59,371 bases of DNA from positions 1 to 59,371 of the forward strand of contig DASYSS010000088.1 of assembly GCA_036003045.1 (NCBI GenBank), written 5' to 3'. The DNA comes from Gemmatimonadaceae bacterium (GTDB taxonomy: Bacteria; Gemmatimonadota; Gemmatimonadetes; Gemmatimonadales; Gemmatimonadaceae). The notes beneath the pieces are model-generated. The model was not told the DNA's origin and ran no database searches. It saw only the letters and a program-made list of their open reading frames with translations. Made by a program: the position numbers and the translations under genes. This document shows positions 27,297 to 38,921 of this stretch, in pieces (the first letter of the stretch is position 1; the number at the start of each line of letters is the position of its first letter).

Positions 27297-29662
27297 TGCA
27301 GACGATGCTGGACGAGCGGTTGACGGCGGGCCTCAACCCGGCGCAGCGCGAGGCTGTGCTCCATGTGAATGGTCCCCTCCTGGTGCTCGCGGGCGCCGGA
27401 TCGGGGAAAACGCGCGTTCTCACGACGCGCATCGCGCGGCTGATCGACGTGGAAGGTGTGAACGCCCGGAACATCCTGGCCGTCACGTTCACGAACAAGG
27501 CTGCCGGCGAAATGCGCGACCGCATCGGTCGACTTCTCGGGAGCGAGCCGGCCGGCATGTGGGCGGGGACCTTTCACGCGATCGGCGCACGGATGCTGCG
27601 TGCGTCGGCGCATCTCGTGGACCGAACGCCGACGTACACCATCTACGACCAGGACGATTCGCTCGGCGTCGTGAAGCGGTTGATGGAACGGCACGGTGTT
27701 TCGCCCAAGCAGTTCGCTCCGCGCGCGGTGCACTCGGCGATCTCCGACGCGAAGAACGCGCTCGTCGAGCCGGCAGAGTACGAGCGGATGGCGTTCGATC
27801 CCTTCTCCAAGGCGGTCGCGCCGATCTTCAAGAGTCTCGACCAGGCGCTGCGGCTCGCCAACGCCGTCGATTTCGACGATCTGCTCGTGCTTCCGGTGCG
27901 GATGCTCCAGCGCCACTCGGAGCGCCTCTCGCGGTATCGCGACCAGTTCAAGTACATCCTCGTCGACGAGTACCAGGATACGAACCGCGCGCAGTACGAG
28001 TTGATCAAGCTGCTCGGCGGCCAACACGGCAACGTGTGCGTCGTGGGCGACGACGATCAGTCGATTTACGGATGGCGTGGCGCGGACATCCGGAACATCC
28101 TCGACTTCAACAAGGACTTCGCCGGCGCGGCGGTCGTGCGGCTCGAGGAGAACTACCGCTCGACGCCCCAGATTCTCGATCTCGCCAATGTCGTGATCAG
28201 CGCGAACACCGCGCGCATGGGCAAGACGCTCCGCGCGACGCGCGGCGGCGGCGAGCCGATCACGCTCGTGCGATCGCTCGACGAGCGCGACGAAGCCGAT
28301 TTCGTCGTGAGCGAGATCGGCGTGAGGCGCTCCGGTCAGACGCCGGCCGGCTACGCCGACGTCGCCGTGCTGTATCGCACCAATGCGCAGAGTCGAGCGC
28401 TGGAAGAGGCGTTGCGCCGGCAGGCGATGCCCTACCGGCTCGTCGGCGCCGTTCGCTTTTACGATCGACGAGAGATTCGCGATCTCATGGCGTACCTCAA
28501 GCTCATCGCGAATCCGGCCGACGACGAAGCCTTCCGGCGCGCGGTGGGCGTGCCGAAGCGCGGTCTCGGTGAAACGACGATCGACCAGCTCGCGGAAGCG
28601 TCGCGACTCGTCGCTGTTCCGATGTTCGAGGGGGCGCAACGCCAAGACATCACCTCGGCGCTGCGGCCGGCGGCTCGCATCGCGCTGGCCGAGTTCGTCC
28701 GCCTGATCGGTGGGCTGCGCGAGCGCGCCCAGGAGTCGGCGGTCGACGAGCTGCTGCGCGAGCTGGTCGACGCGATTCGCTACGGCGACTATTTGCGCGC
28801 CGAAGGGCCTGAGTCGGCCGAGCGGCTCGACAACGTGAGGGAATTGATCACGGGCGCCGCCGAGTTGGTCGCCGACGAATTGGGAGAGGTCGGCCTGCGG
28901 CCGCTCGACCACTTTTTGCAGCGGGCGAGCCTCGTCGCCGATTCCGACGCGCTCGCGGCTGACGGCGAGGCGGTGACGCTCATGACGCTGCACAACGCCA
29001 AGGGCCTCGAGTTCCCCATCGTCTTCATCACGGGCCTCGAGGACGGGCTCTTTCCGCTCGCCAAGGCGTACGAGGAGCCATCGCTCCTCGAGGAAGAGCG
29101 TCGGTTGTTCTACGTCGGGATCACGCGCGCCGAGCGGAAGCTGTATCTCACACACGCCGAGGAGCGGCGGCGCAACGGCGAGTTGATGGGCGCGCGCCCC
29201 TCGGGCTTCCTCGACGGCATTCCGACCTCGATGCTCGAATCGCGCAGCACGATCAAGGTGCGCAGCTCGGGCCGCGCGTTCATGCGCGCGGGCGCGGACC
29301 GCGCGACGGGGTACGGCGGCCGAGGATACGGGCGCTCCGGCGGAGGAATGTTTCCTCGCGGCGCGTCGTCGTCGTCGTGGGACGACGATCTTCCCGCTCG
29401 CGAGTCGGCCGCCTCGCGAAGGCCGGGCGTACCAGTCTCGCTCGGTGGAGGGCGGGGGCGTTCCGTCGAGGACGAATCGCAAGACGCCGCGGTCTTCGTC
29501 GTGGGCGCGCGCGTGCGCCATCGCAAATTCGGAACGGGCACGATCGCCGAGCTCTCCGGCGTCGGGCGCGACGCCAAGGTGAAGATCGACTTCGACGATG
29601 AAGCCATCGGGCGCAAGACGCTCGTGATCGCGCAGGCCAACCTCGAGCGCGGAGACGAGTGA
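27296..29662 (+). CDS. pcrA: UvrD/PcrA-type ATP-dependent DNA helicase
   Basis: Superfamily 1A 3'-5' helicase. Motif Q/I NPAQREAV ... LAGAGSGKT, Ia VTFTNKAAGEMRDR, II VDEYQDTN, III DDDQSIYGWRGAD, V LMTLHNAKGLEFPIVFITG, VI RRLFYVGITRAERKLYL. The C-terminal Tudor-like domain of PcrA (GARVRHRKFGTGTIAELSG) follows a Gly/Arg/Ser-rich linker (residues about 665-715). 788 aa. UvrD and PcrA names overlap; the C-terminal domain favours PcrA. Acts in repair and transcription-coupled conflicts. Confidence 0.94.
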   Translation: MQTMLDERLTAGLNPAQREAVLHVNGPLLVLAGAGSGKTRVLTTRIARLIDVEGVNARNILAVTFTNKAAGEMRDRIGRLLGSEPAGMWAGTFHAIGARMLRASAHLVDRTPTYTIYDQDDSLGVVKRLMERHGVSPKQFAPRAVHSAISDAKNALVEPAEYERMAFDPFSKAVAPIFKSLDQALRLANAVDFDDLLVLPVRMLQRHSERLSRYRDQFKYILVDEYQDTNRAQYELIKLLGGQHGNVCVVGDDDQSIYGWRGADIRNILDFNKDFAGAAVVRLEENYRSTPQILDLANVVISANTARMGKTLRATRGGGEPITLVRSLDERDEADFVVSEIGVRRSGQTPAGYADVAVLYRTNAQSRALEEALRRQAMPYRLVGAVRFYDRREIRDLMAYLKLIANPADDEAFRRAVGVPKRGLGETTIDQLAEASRLVAVPMFEGAQRQDITSALRPAARIALAEFVRLIGGLRERAQESAVDELLRELVDAIRYGDYLRAEGPESAERLDNVRELITGAAELVADELGEVGLRPLDHFLQRASLVADSDALAADGEAVTLMTLHNAKGLEFPIVFITGLEDGLFPLAKAYEEPSLLEEERRLFYVGITRAERKLYLTHAEERRRNGELMGARPSGFLDGIPTSMLESRSTIKVRSSGRAFMRAGADRATGYGGRGYGRSGGGMFPRGASSSSWDDDLPARESAASRRPGVPVSLGGGRGRSVEDESQDAAVFVVGARVRHRKFGTGTIAELSGVGRDAKVKIDFDDEAIGRKTLVIAQANLERGDE

Positions 29663-29663
29663 C

Positions 29664-29969
29664 ATGGCCGTCACGATCGACGACGTCAGACACATCGCGT
29701 CGCTGGCGCGCCTGGGCGTGTCCGACGATCGAGCGCGCGCGCTGGTCGCCGAGCTGAACACGATTCTCGAGCACATGAGCGTCTTGTCGCGCGTCGAAAC
29801 GACCGGCGTCGAGCCGCTCACGGGGATCGGCGTCGACTATGCGCCGCTGCGGCCCGACGCCGGGCCCTCCGTTCCGCTGGCGAGAGCGATCGCCGCTTTC
29901 GCGCCCAACGAGCGAGACGGCTTCTTCCTCGTGCCGCGACTGTCGACGCACGAAGACGACGACACGTGA
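29664..29969 (+). CDS. gatC: Asp-tRNA(Asn)/Glu-tRNA(Gln) amidotransferase subunit C
   Basis: Small subunit (101 aa) stabilising GatA-GatB. Family pattern VTIDDVRHIASLARLGVSDD at the N-terminus and LNTILEHMSVLSRVETTGVEPL, then LRPDAG. The stop overlaps the gatA GTG by 4 bases. First of a gatCAB operon. Confidence 0.95.
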   Translation: MAVTIDDVRHIASLARLGVSDDRARALVAELNTILEHMSVLSRVETTGVEPLTGIGVDYAPLRPDAGPSVPLARAIAAFAPNERDGFFLVPRLSTHEDDDT

Positions 29970-31434
29970 CCCTCCCCCCGCTCGAGCATGATTCGGCGGC
30001 GATGCTCCGTGAATCGGTTGAGGTCGGACTTTCGGCCGTCGACCCCATCCTCCGTTCGCTCGAACGCGCCGAGACGGTCAAAGCGGGCAAGGAGGGTCTC
30101 AACGCGCTGTTGCATCTCGACCGTGAATCGGCGCTGACCGACGCCGCGCTGGTGGAGACGCGCTGCGCCGAGGCCCGTTCGGAAGGAGGATCGGTCGGCG
30201 CGCTGGCGGGCGTTCCGGTGGTGGTGAAGGACAACATCGCGACGCTCACGCTGCCGACGTCGTGCGGATCGCGGATTCTCGAAGGCTACGTGAGCCCGTT
30301 CGAGGCGACCGTTGTGACGCGCCTTCGCGCGCACGGCGCCGTCGTCGTCGCGAAGTCGAACATGGACGAATTCGCGATGGGCTCGTCCACCGAAAACAGC
30401 GCGTTTGGTCCGACGCGCAATCCGCTGGCGCCCGATCGCGTGCCCGGCGGATCGTCCGGCGGATCGGCCGCGGCGGTCGCCGCCGGCGTCGTCCCGATCG
30501 CGCTCGGCTCGGAAACGGGCGGGTCGGTGAGGCAGCCCGCCGCGTTCTGCGGCGTGGTCGGCGTGAAGCCGACCTACGGCCGCGTGAGCCGCTTCGGGCT
30601 CGTCGCGTTCGCGTCGTCGCTCGACCAAGTCGGAGTCTTCGGGCGCCGCGTGGACGACGCGGCGATGGCGCTCGGAGCCATCGCCGGTCACGACCCGAAC
30701 GACTCGACCAGCACGGTCAAGGTCGTGGCCGACTATCGAAGCGGCCGCGACGCGTCGCTGCACGGCCTCGTCGTCGGCCGGCCGCGCGAGTATTTCCCCG
30801 CGGATCTGGCCCACGGGGTGCGCGCGAAGTGCGACGAGGCTCTCGAACGTCTGCGCTCGCTCGGCGCCGAGATTCGCGACGTCTCGCTGCCGTACACCGA
30901 GCTGGCGATTCCCGTGTATTACATCGTCGCGCCCGCCGAGGCGTCGTCGAACCTCGCGCGCTTCGATGGCGTTCGTTACGGACTGAGACTCACCGGCGAC
31001 GGCTTGCGCGGGATGTACGAGGCGACACGGTCGGGCGGCTTCGGTCGCGAGGTCACGCGCCGCATTCTCCTCGGTACGTATGTTCTGTCAGCGGGATACT
31101 ACGACGCGTACTACCGGAAAGCGCAGCAGGTCCGCACGCTCATCGCGCGCGATTTCGCCAGCGTATTCGGCTCGGGCGTGCACGTGCTCTTCACGCCGAC
31201 CACGCCGACTCCGGCGTTTCCAATCGGCGCGAAGAGCGATCCGTATGAGATGTACCTGAGCGACATCTTCACGTGCACGGCGAATCTCGCCGGCGTTCCG
31301 GCGATGTCGCTCCCGATCGGGCGAGTCGGCGGCCTACCGGTGGGCGGTCAGTTGATCGCCAACCATTTCGACGAAGCGCTCATGCTCACGGCCGCCTACG
31401 CGCTCGAGCGGTCGCTCGGCGGCGAGGCGCACCG

Positions 31435-31438
<4 letters not shown>
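29966..31438 (+). CDS. gatA: Asp-tRNA(Asn)/Glu-tRNA(Gln) amidotransferase subunit A
   Basis: Amidase-signature glutaminase that releases ammonia for transamidation. The Ser-cisSer-Lys triad lies in VVVKDNIAT and in PGGSSGGSAAAVAAG / GSETGGSVRQPA. 490 aa, complete. GTG start. Overlaps gatB by 4 bases. Implies that Gln-tRNA and/or Asn-tRNA is made indirectly. Confidence 0.97.
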
Positions 31439-32895
<1,457 letters not shown>

Positions 32896-33819
32896 AGCGG
32901 CGCGGCAAGCTTCGCCGCGAAGGCGAGTGACGTGGCCGGCAGCCCGAATTGCCGTTCGGCCTCGTCGTGCAGACGCTCTTCGCCGTCGACGCGGAGGACG
33001 CGCCGCCGGATTCGCTTCGCCATCCGCAGCGCGGCATCGCCGGACGGATCGAGCTGGTACGGCTCCGCCCGATCCATCCGCAGCAGCAGGTCGATGATGA
33101 AATCGTACGCGCGGCCCAGGTAGCGGCCGACGTCGTCGTCCGCGAGATCCCAGCGGCTGTTCTCCCGCAGCAGCTGGAAGATGCGCTGCCAGGACTCGTT
33201 GTCGGCCACGATGACCATGCCGCGGAAGATCCGCCGGTTGGTCGGAGTGCTGAAGATCGTCGGACTCAACACACGGTCGAGCAGCCCGTCCGAGCGCGAG
33301 TGGTCGATCAGAATCAGCTCGCGCGCGCGGCGAGCGACTTCGGTCCCCAGGTGGGTCTCGAAGCGGCTCTCCCAATACGAGTGGCCGAGCGACGACGTGC
33401 TCGACGTGACCGCCAGCTGGCGCGGGACGAAGTAGTTGTGCGCGACGGCGTCCGCGGCGAGGTGGGCCAGATAACCAAGCCCGAACGCGCGCAGCTGCGG
33501 CTCGGCGGCGCTCTCGTAGATTTCCATCCCGACGGTCCACGAGTGGCAGTGCCGGCCGGCCGGAGCGTACTTCTTCGCGATGCTCGTGTCCGCCGCGATC
33601 GAACCGTACAAAAAGTCGTACGGGAACTCGCTCAGCAGCGCGGCGACGCTGGGCGGAAGCAGCTGCAGCGACCGAATCACCGCGTCGCCGAGGAACACGT
33701 GCGTACCGGGAGTCCAAGCGTGCGCGACGGCGGGGGTCACCACGAGGAACACGACCGCCAACCAGACGCAAGTCGGCACTCGTCCCGCGCGACGGGTCCG
33801 ACGCGCGGATTTCGGCACG

Positions 33820-34143
33820 TCAGACTCCAAAGCGCTTGCGCTGCCGCCGAATCGACCGGCGCAGATCCTTGAGCTCTGATTCGACGGCGTCGTCGATCGC
33901 CTCGCGCGCGCTGCCGACATAGTCGGCGACGTTGCGGCGCAGCCGGCGCATCGTCGGCGCCAAAGAACTGCCGCGTCGCCCGCTCCGCTGGGTCACCAAG
34001 TAGACGAGGCCGGCTACCACCGCCGCCCCGATGACGGCGGCGGCGACGACCTCGGCCTGGCGCCTACGACGCCCGCGGACGAGGCGCACGGGGTCGAAGT
34101 CGCGGAGCCGGGGACTCTTTCTCAGGTCTTTCATCGATACCAT
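33820..34143 (-). CDS. Small YtxH-like membrane protein
   Basis: 107 aa. Basic N-terminus, one transmembrane helix near residues 33-52 (EVVAAAVIGAAVVAGLVYLV), then a highly basic, helical C-terminus resembling YtxH-type proteins. Start ATG 34143 (MVSMKDL) or ATG 34134; both lie inside the preceding gene, giving an overlap of about 80 bases in another frame. Function unknown. Confidence 0.72.
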   Translation of the reverse strand: MVSMKDLRKSPRLRDFDPVRLVRGRRRRQAEVVAAAVIGAAVVAGLVYLVTQRSGRRGSSLAPTMRRLRRNVADYVGSAREAIDDAVESELKDLRRSIRRQRKRFGV

Positions 34144-34684
34144 CGTCGCCCTCCTCCTTGTCCGAACTTTCGTCGTTCGCGGCGTCATCCTCGGCCTCAA
34201 CCGACGCAAGGTTTGTCCCACGGCGCCGGCGGAGTGAGGCGGCCCCGCCGCGAACGCCGCGGACCGCCGCGGCCGTCGACACGAAGATGTCCTCGGCCTC
34301 GCCCTGGACGACGGAAATGAGCGCGTCGAACTCGGCCAGCCGTTCCTCGGTCGCCTCGAGCGCGGCGCGCACCCGGTCGTTGGCCGCGGTGACCGTGTCG
34401 CCGACCTGGTCGACGTTCTCGCGGACGGTGCGCGCGATCGACGCCACATCTTCGGAAATCGCCTTGCCCCGCTCGACGAGCGGCCTCAGATCGTACAGAA
34501 GCGGCCTGAGGTCGTCGAGGAGGGGCTTCAGGTCGTCGACCGCTTGCTGGAGCTTTTCCTCGAACCGTTTTCCCGCCGTGCGGGCCCGGGCCGCGCCGAT
34601 GATGAGGAGCACGATCAGCGTGACGAGCGACGCGCCGATGATGGCGCTGCTGATCGCGGTGATCTCCTCGAAAACGTTAGGCAT
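34064..34684 (-). CDS. DUF948-like membrane protein
   Basis: 206 aa. One N-terminal transmembrane helix (residues 12-32, ISSAIIGASLVTLIVLLIIG), then a long amphipathic helix with heptad-like LKPLLDDLRPLLYDLRPLV, as in DUF948/YtxG proteins. The C-terminal 60 residues are charged and Arg/Pro-rich, probably disordered, and overlap the next gene. Operon head with a good promoter upstream. YtxG-YtxH-type pairs are general-stress proteins in Bacillus; a role here is unproven. Confidence 0.75.
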   Translation of the reverse strand: MPNVFEEITAISSAIIGASLVTLIVLLIIGAARARTAGKRFEEKLQQAVDDLKPLLDDLRPLLYDLRPLVERGKAISEDVASIARTVRENVDQVGDTVTAANDRVRAALEATEERLAEFDALISVVQGEAEDIFVSTAAAVRGVRGGAASLRRRRGTNLASVEAEDDAANDESSDKEEGDDGIDERPEKESPAPRLRPRAPRPRAS

Positions 34685-34723
34685 CGTGGCTCATTGATCG
34701 GGACGACGGCTCCAACGCGGCGC

Positions 34724-34752
34724 ATCCTACGGACCACGGAACACGACTGCAA
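34724..34752 (-). promoter_or_regulatory. Promoter of the DUF948-YtxH-phospholipase operon
   Basis: Minus strand: TTGCAG (34752-34747), 17 bases, TAGGAT (34729-34724). Start near 34717, leader of about 33 bases before ATG 34684. Divergent from murA, for which I see no equally good promoter. Confidence 0.6.
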
Positions 34753-34832
34753 GCGAACGGCGGCATTGATTTTGGCTCAGGCCCCCGGTCATTCTTCGCT
34801 CCGACCATACATCGCGCGAGCGACTTCCTCAC

Positions 34833-36131
34833 ATGACGGCTTCGCAGTTCATCGTACACGGCGGCGTATCCCTCTCCGGTACCGTCCGTCCTTCCGGCAA
34901 CAAGAACGCCGCGCTGCCGATCGTCTGCGCCGCTCTTCTCACCGACCAGCCGGTCACGCTCGAAAACGTCCCGCGGATCCGCGACGTCGAGACCCTCGCG
35001 GAGCTCGTGGCGTCGACCGGAGCGGACATTTCGTGGGAAGCGCGAAACACCCTGCGCATCCACGCCAAAACCGTCCGTTCCGCGAGCCTGGACCCGGTTC
35101 TCTGTCGAAAGATACGCGCTTCGATCCTCCTCGCAGGGCCGCTCTTGGCCCGGTGCGGGCAAATCGAGCTGCCGCCGCCCGGGGGCGACGTCATCGGCCG
35201 GCGCCGGGTCGATACGCACTTTCTCGCGCTCGAGCGGCTGGGTGCATCGTTCGACCTGACGGACAATTTTCGGCTGAGCACCCCGGGGCTCCGCGGCGCC
35301 GATGTCTTTCTGGACGAGCCGAGCGTGACTGGAACCGAGAACGCGATCACGGCGGCGGTCGCGGCGACGGGGACGACGATCCTCCGCAACGCCGCCTGCG
35401 AACCTCACGTCCAAGATCTCTGCAACTTTCTCGTGGCGCTCGGGGCGCGCATCGACGGGATCGGGACCAACCTCCTCACGATCCATGGCGGCGCGCCACT
35501 CAAAGGCGGCAGCCACCGCATCGGTCCGGACCACATCGAGGTCGGCTCGTTCATCGGGTTGGCCGCGGTGACGCGATCGACGCTCCGCATCGCCGACGCT
35601 GGTGTCGAGCATCTTCGTTCGACGCTCATGGGGTTCGCGCGCCTCGGCATCTCGTGCAAGATCGAGGGACCGGATCTGGTGATCCCGGCCGATCAAGAGC
35701 GCGAGATCCAGAGTGACCTCGGGGGACACGTTCCCAAGCTCGAGGATCAGCCCTGGCCGGCGTTCCCCGCCGATACGATGTCCATCGCGCTCGTGACGGC
35801 CACGCAATGCACGGGACTCGTTCTCATTCACGAAAAGATGTTCGAGTCGCGGCTTTTCTTCGTCGACAAGTTGGTGGGCATGGGCGCGCGGATCGTGCTG
35901 TGCGATCCGCACCGCGCGATCGTCTCCGGCCCGTCGCGGCTGCGCGGCAGCGTGGTCGAGTCACCCGACATTCGGGCCGGCATGGCGATGCTGCTCGCCG
36001 CGCTCTGTGCCGACGGCGAAAGCACGATCAACAACGTCGGCCAGATCGAGCGCGGTTACGAGCGGATCGACGAGCGGCTGCGCGCGCTGGGCGCGCGGAT
36101 CGAGCGCGTGGAGGATCGTCGCGCGAAATGA
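34833..36131 (+). CDS. murA: UDP-N-acetylglucosamine 1-carboxyvinyltransferase, Asp-type active site
   Basis: First committed enzyme of peptidoglycan synthesis, transferring enolpyruvate from PEP to UDP-GlcNAc. 432 aa with [12 protein letters not shown] (catalytic Lys) and [13 protein letters not shown] / [10 protein letters not shown]. In the catalytic loop, the usual GGCxIGxRPVDLH reads [13 protein letters not shown]: residue 119 is Asp, not the Cys that fosfomycin alkylates (codon GAC 35187-35189). Asp-type MurA enzymes, as in mycobacteria, are active but fosfomycin-insensitive. Stop overlaps pgeF (ATGA). Confidence 0.96.
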   Translation: MTASQFIVHGGVSLSGTVRPSGNKNAALPIVCAALLTDQPVTLENVPRIRDVETLAELVASTGADISWEARNTLRIHAKTVRSASLDPVLCRKIRASILLAGPLLARCGQIELPPPGGDVIGRRRVDTHFLALERLGASFDLTDNFRLSTPGLRGADVFLDEPSVTGTENAITAAVAATGTTILRNAACEPHVQDLCNFLVALGARIDGIGTNLLTIHGGAPLKGGSHRIGPDHIEVGSFIGLAAVTRSTLRIADAGVEHLRSTLMGFARLGISCKIEGPDLVIPADQEREIQSDLGGHVPKLEDQPWPAFPADTMSIALVTATQCTGLVLIHEKMFESRLFFVDKLVGMGARIVLCDPHRAIVSGPSRLRGSVVESPDIRAGMAMLLAALCADGESTINNVGQIERGYERIDERLRALGARIERVEDRRAK

Positions 36132-36835
36132 ACGTCGTCGGTCAATCGGAAATCGCGCCCGGGTTCGCCGAGCTGGGCGTACTGGCGTTCACGACGACGC
36201 GCGCTGTCGGCAGCTTCGGGCTCGCGAGCGAGGAGCCGGCGAAAGACGTTACCGAGCGGTGGTCGTCATTGCGGCGCGAGCTTCGCAGCGCCGGGCCGAG
36301 GCTCGCGACGGCGAGCCAGGTGCACGGGTCCACCGTTCTGGTGCACGCGACGTGCTGGGAAGGCTGGCTTCGCGCCGACGACGCCGACGGCCACGTCGCA
36401 TTCGAGCGGGGCACCGCGCTCGCGGTGACCGTCGCCGACTGCGTTCCGGTGTTCATCGCCCACGAATCGGGGGCGACGGGGCTGTTGCACTCGGGCTGGC
36501 GCGGCACCGCGGCCCGCATCGTCGAGCGCGGAGTCGACGCGCTGGTCAAGCGGGGTGTCGCCGCGGCCGAGTTGCGCGTGCATCTCGGCCCTGCGATCTG
36601 CGGCGATTGTTACGAGGTGAGCGGCGACGTGTACGCGGAGCTCACCGGCACGAATCCGGGACGGCCGACGCGCGTCGACCTCCGGGCGCTGATCGCCGAC
36701 CATGCGCGCCGCTCGGGAGTTCGCGACGTCTCGGTCAGCGCGTGGTGCACGCGCCACGACAACGAGCGTTTCTTTTCCCACCGCGCGGGGGATGCCGGCC
36801 GACAGCTTGGCGTGATCGTCGCCAGCGCCGGCTGA
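36128..36835 (+). CDS. pgeF: Peptidoglycan editing factor / purine nucleoside phosphorylase (laccase-domain family)
   Basis: YfiH/LACC1-type protein, 235 aa. Metal and active-site motifs: [44 protein letters not shown]. In E. coli YfiH removes wrongly placed amino acids from peptidoglycan precursors; homologues have nucleoside phosphorylase activity. Overlap with murA by 4 bases supports a cell-wall role. Confidence 0.92.
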   Translation: MNVVGQSEIAPGFAELGVLAFTTTRAVGSFGLASEEPAKDVTERWSSLRRELRSAGPRLATASQVHGSTVLVHATCWEGWLRADDADGHVAFERGTALAVTVADCVPVFIAHESGATGLLHSGWRGTAARIVERGVDALVKRGVAAAELRVHLGPAICGDCYEVSGDVYAELTGTNPGRPTRVDLRALIADHARRSGVRDVSVSAWCTRHDNERFFSHRAGDAGRQLGVIVASAG

Positions 36836-36853
36836 CCGGGGGGGCGTCGCCGC

Positions 36854-37867
36854 TCAGGGTTCTCGCGCGAGCCGCATCGCCCGCTCGAGCACCGCGTCGA
36901 CGCCGTGGGCCGACTCGTCGGGAGTCGTGCGCGCGACGATCGTCGGCGCGAGCCCGACGGATTCGAACGGCACGCGGTCGGGCGTGTACTCGATCCACTC
37001 GGACAGCTCGTACGTCCATCCGTTCGCCAGCTCGCGGACGATCGGCCCGCCCGTGGCGCCCGCCGTCGTGTCGCCCACGACCATCACGCCGGGAATCGCA
37101 CGCATGGCGAGCACGAAATCCTCGGCGCTGCTGAACGAGTGGCGATTGGCCAGCACGAACACGCGCCCGCCGAAGTGCCTGCCCGCGGGCGCGATCGTTT
37201 CTTCGGTGAACCCCGTGAAGTCGTCGTGGCGCGGCCCGTTGCGGCGGCGTGTGTACCCATACACGCGCCGCTGCGTCGTGAATCGTCCCGCCAGGTCGGC
37301 GGCGAGCACGTAATTGCCCCCGGGGTTGTCGCGGACGTCGATGATCAGGACGCGCATGCCGGGCATGCTCCGGATCACGTCGTCCATCTCGCCCGACCAA
37401 TCGCCGCCGTCGAACGTCGAGATGCGGGCGTATCCGACCGAGTCGTTGGCGAGACCGAACTGTATGTGCCCGCCCGGCGTCGACGCCGGGAGGCGCACGT
37501 AACGGCCGAGCGTCATCGTCTGATTGAAGTAGGTCGACGCGGTATCGGAGCGGGAGATGTAGCGCATCGTGCCGGCCGCGCCGGCGGACAGCGTGACGTG
37601 CATGTCTTTCAGCTCGGCCAGCATCGTGCCGAGCACGCGCGCGAACTGTCGGTCGTTCGGCGCCGACACCGCGATCGGCCGGTAGTACTTGCCGAGCGAG
37701 TCCCAGTTCACCTGCGCGACCGAGAAGTACGAGTAGTGAAGGTCGAACTGGCGCCACAGGTCGTCGAACAGCGAGCCGTAGTCCGTCGCGGCCGCGGGCC
37801 CGACCACATCCGTGCACGCCACCGCGAGCAGCGCGGCCGTCACATACGCGAACGCGCGGCGCCTCAT
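36854..37867 (-). CDS. S41 family peptidase, lipoprotein
   Basis: 337 aa. Short signal ending in lipobox A-V-A-C (Cys18). An N-terminal helical segment leads into the tail-specific protease core; VGYARISTFDGG and VLIIDVRDNPGGNYVLAADLAGRF are typical. The likely nucleophile Ser is in ANRHSFSSAEDFVLAM, followed by VVGDTTAGATGG. No clear PDZ domain. Predicted to be membrane-anchored in the periplasm. Its ATG overlaps the upstream gene's stop by 4 bases. Confidence 0.87.
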   Translation of the reverse strand: MRRRAFAYVTAALLAVACTDVVGPAAATDYGSLFDDLWRQFDLHYSYFSVAQVNWDSLGKYYRPIAVSAPNDRQFARVLGTMLAELKDMHVTLSAGAAGTMRYISRSDTASTYFNQTMTLGRYVRLPASTPGGHIQFGLANDSVGYARISTFDGGDWSGEMDDVIRSMPGMRVLIIDVRDNPGGNYVLAADLAGRFTTQRRVYGYTRRRNGPRHDDFTGFTEETIAPAGRHFGGRVFVLANRHSFSSAEDFVLAMRAIPGVMVVGDTTAGATGGPIVRELANGWTYELSEWIEYTPDRVPFESVGLAPTIVARTTPDESAHGVDAVLERAMRLAREP

Positions 37868-38664
37868 CGCGGGCGATACGCGCCGAAGGCGCGCGACAAG
37901 CCGATCGAGAAGCTCTGCGACGCCGATCGCAACGGTTGCGCGTCGCGATAGTCGAGAATCGAGAATCGATAGGAGAAGAGCAGGCCGACCCGCCCCAGCG
38001 GAGCGGGAGCATAGGTCAGCGCCCCGTCCAGGGCGCGAAGCTCGCGCGGCCCGACCCGCTGTACGTTCCACAGCGGCTGGCCGGTCTTGGTCTCCGAATA
38101 CGCGCGATTAGAGAATCCAAATACCGGCGCGTCGACCTCGAGTTGGGCGAGGCCGCCGAGAATCGGCCGTCGCGCCTGGGCGGCGGGGCCCGCCGCGGCG
38201 AAGGCCGCGAAGAAGCCGGCGCGGCTGTCGTACGGCGCCGGATAGCGATGCTCGGTGGCCATCCCCCAGAGTCCGGCCGTCGCGCCCGCGGAAAACGACC
38301 AGCCGTAGGCGTCGGCGACAGTGCGCAGCGCGGCCGCGCGCAGGCCGCCTTGCATGACGCGCTCGGTCGATTCGTTCACATTGCTTTGCGGTCGCAGACT
38401 CTGCGCGTCCCACGTCGCGACGACCGCGACCGCCGAGCGAGCGCCGAAGTGATCGTACGCGGCGGACGCGGCGTAGCCGCTGCCGAGGTAGGTCAGCGGC
38501 GACACGACGACGTCGCGGCGCTGTGCATCGGCGAACCCGGCTACGATCGACACGCGATCGCGCGACTCGCTTCGCGACGACGCGAGCGTGTCGCGCTGAG
38601 CAGTCGCATTCGATATCGCGAATAAGAGAAAACCGGCCGTCGTCGGCGCAGTTCTTGACCACAT
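37864..38664 (-). CDS. Hypothetical secreted, possibly outer-membrane protein
   Basis: 266 aa, not recognised. Signal peptide (WSRTAPTTAGFLLFAISNATAQ) and many alternating-residue strands (VSIVAGFADAQRR, SAVAVVATWDAQ, RVGLLFSYRFSILDYRDAQ); the ending SIGLSRAFGAYRPR resembles a beta-barrel tail but does not end in Phe. ATG 38664 gives the signal peptide; longer in-frame starts add Arg/Pro-rich non-signal sequence. Co-transcribed with the S41 protease lipoprotein. Function unknown. Confidence 0.68.
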   Translation of the reverse strand: MWSRTAPTTAGFLLFAISNATAQRDTLASSRSESRDRVSIVAGFADAQRRDVVVSPLTYLGSGYAASAAYDHFGARSAVAVVATWDAQSLRPQSNVNESTERVMQGGLRAAALRTVADAYGWSFSAGATAGLWGMATEHRYPAPYDSRAGFFAAFAAAGPAAQARRPILGGLAQLEVDAPVFGFSNRAYSETKTGQPLWNVQRVGPRELRALDGALTYAPAPLGRVGLLFSYRFSILDYRDAQPLRSASQSFSIGLSRAFGAYRPR

Positions 38665-38921
38665 CGTGGTGGATTTTTTCGGGGACGAGAACGAGGGGAA
38701 GGACCAACTCGGTTCGATCTCTTGCCCGAAAAGAACGGACGGGACCAGCAATGGGCAACGGGCCCGTCTTCGGCTTAGCGGCGCGAGCAACGGCTCCGGG
38801 TTCGCGCCGGGCAATACGTGGCCGGGCCGCGATCGCGCGAGCCACCGGATCGACGATGCCGGCGATGGCCGGACCTCGCGAGGAACCCAACAGTCAACGC
38901 AGCGGGAAGGGAGGAAGGGTC

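Noticed and set aside
27290-29821. 843-codon open frame antisense to the helicase
   Set aside because: No recognisable domain and no independent start signals; the plus strand has all helicase motifs.
34766-34795. TTGATT-N18-CATTCT as a murA promoter
   Set aside because: The -10 matches the consensus poorly; too weak to list.
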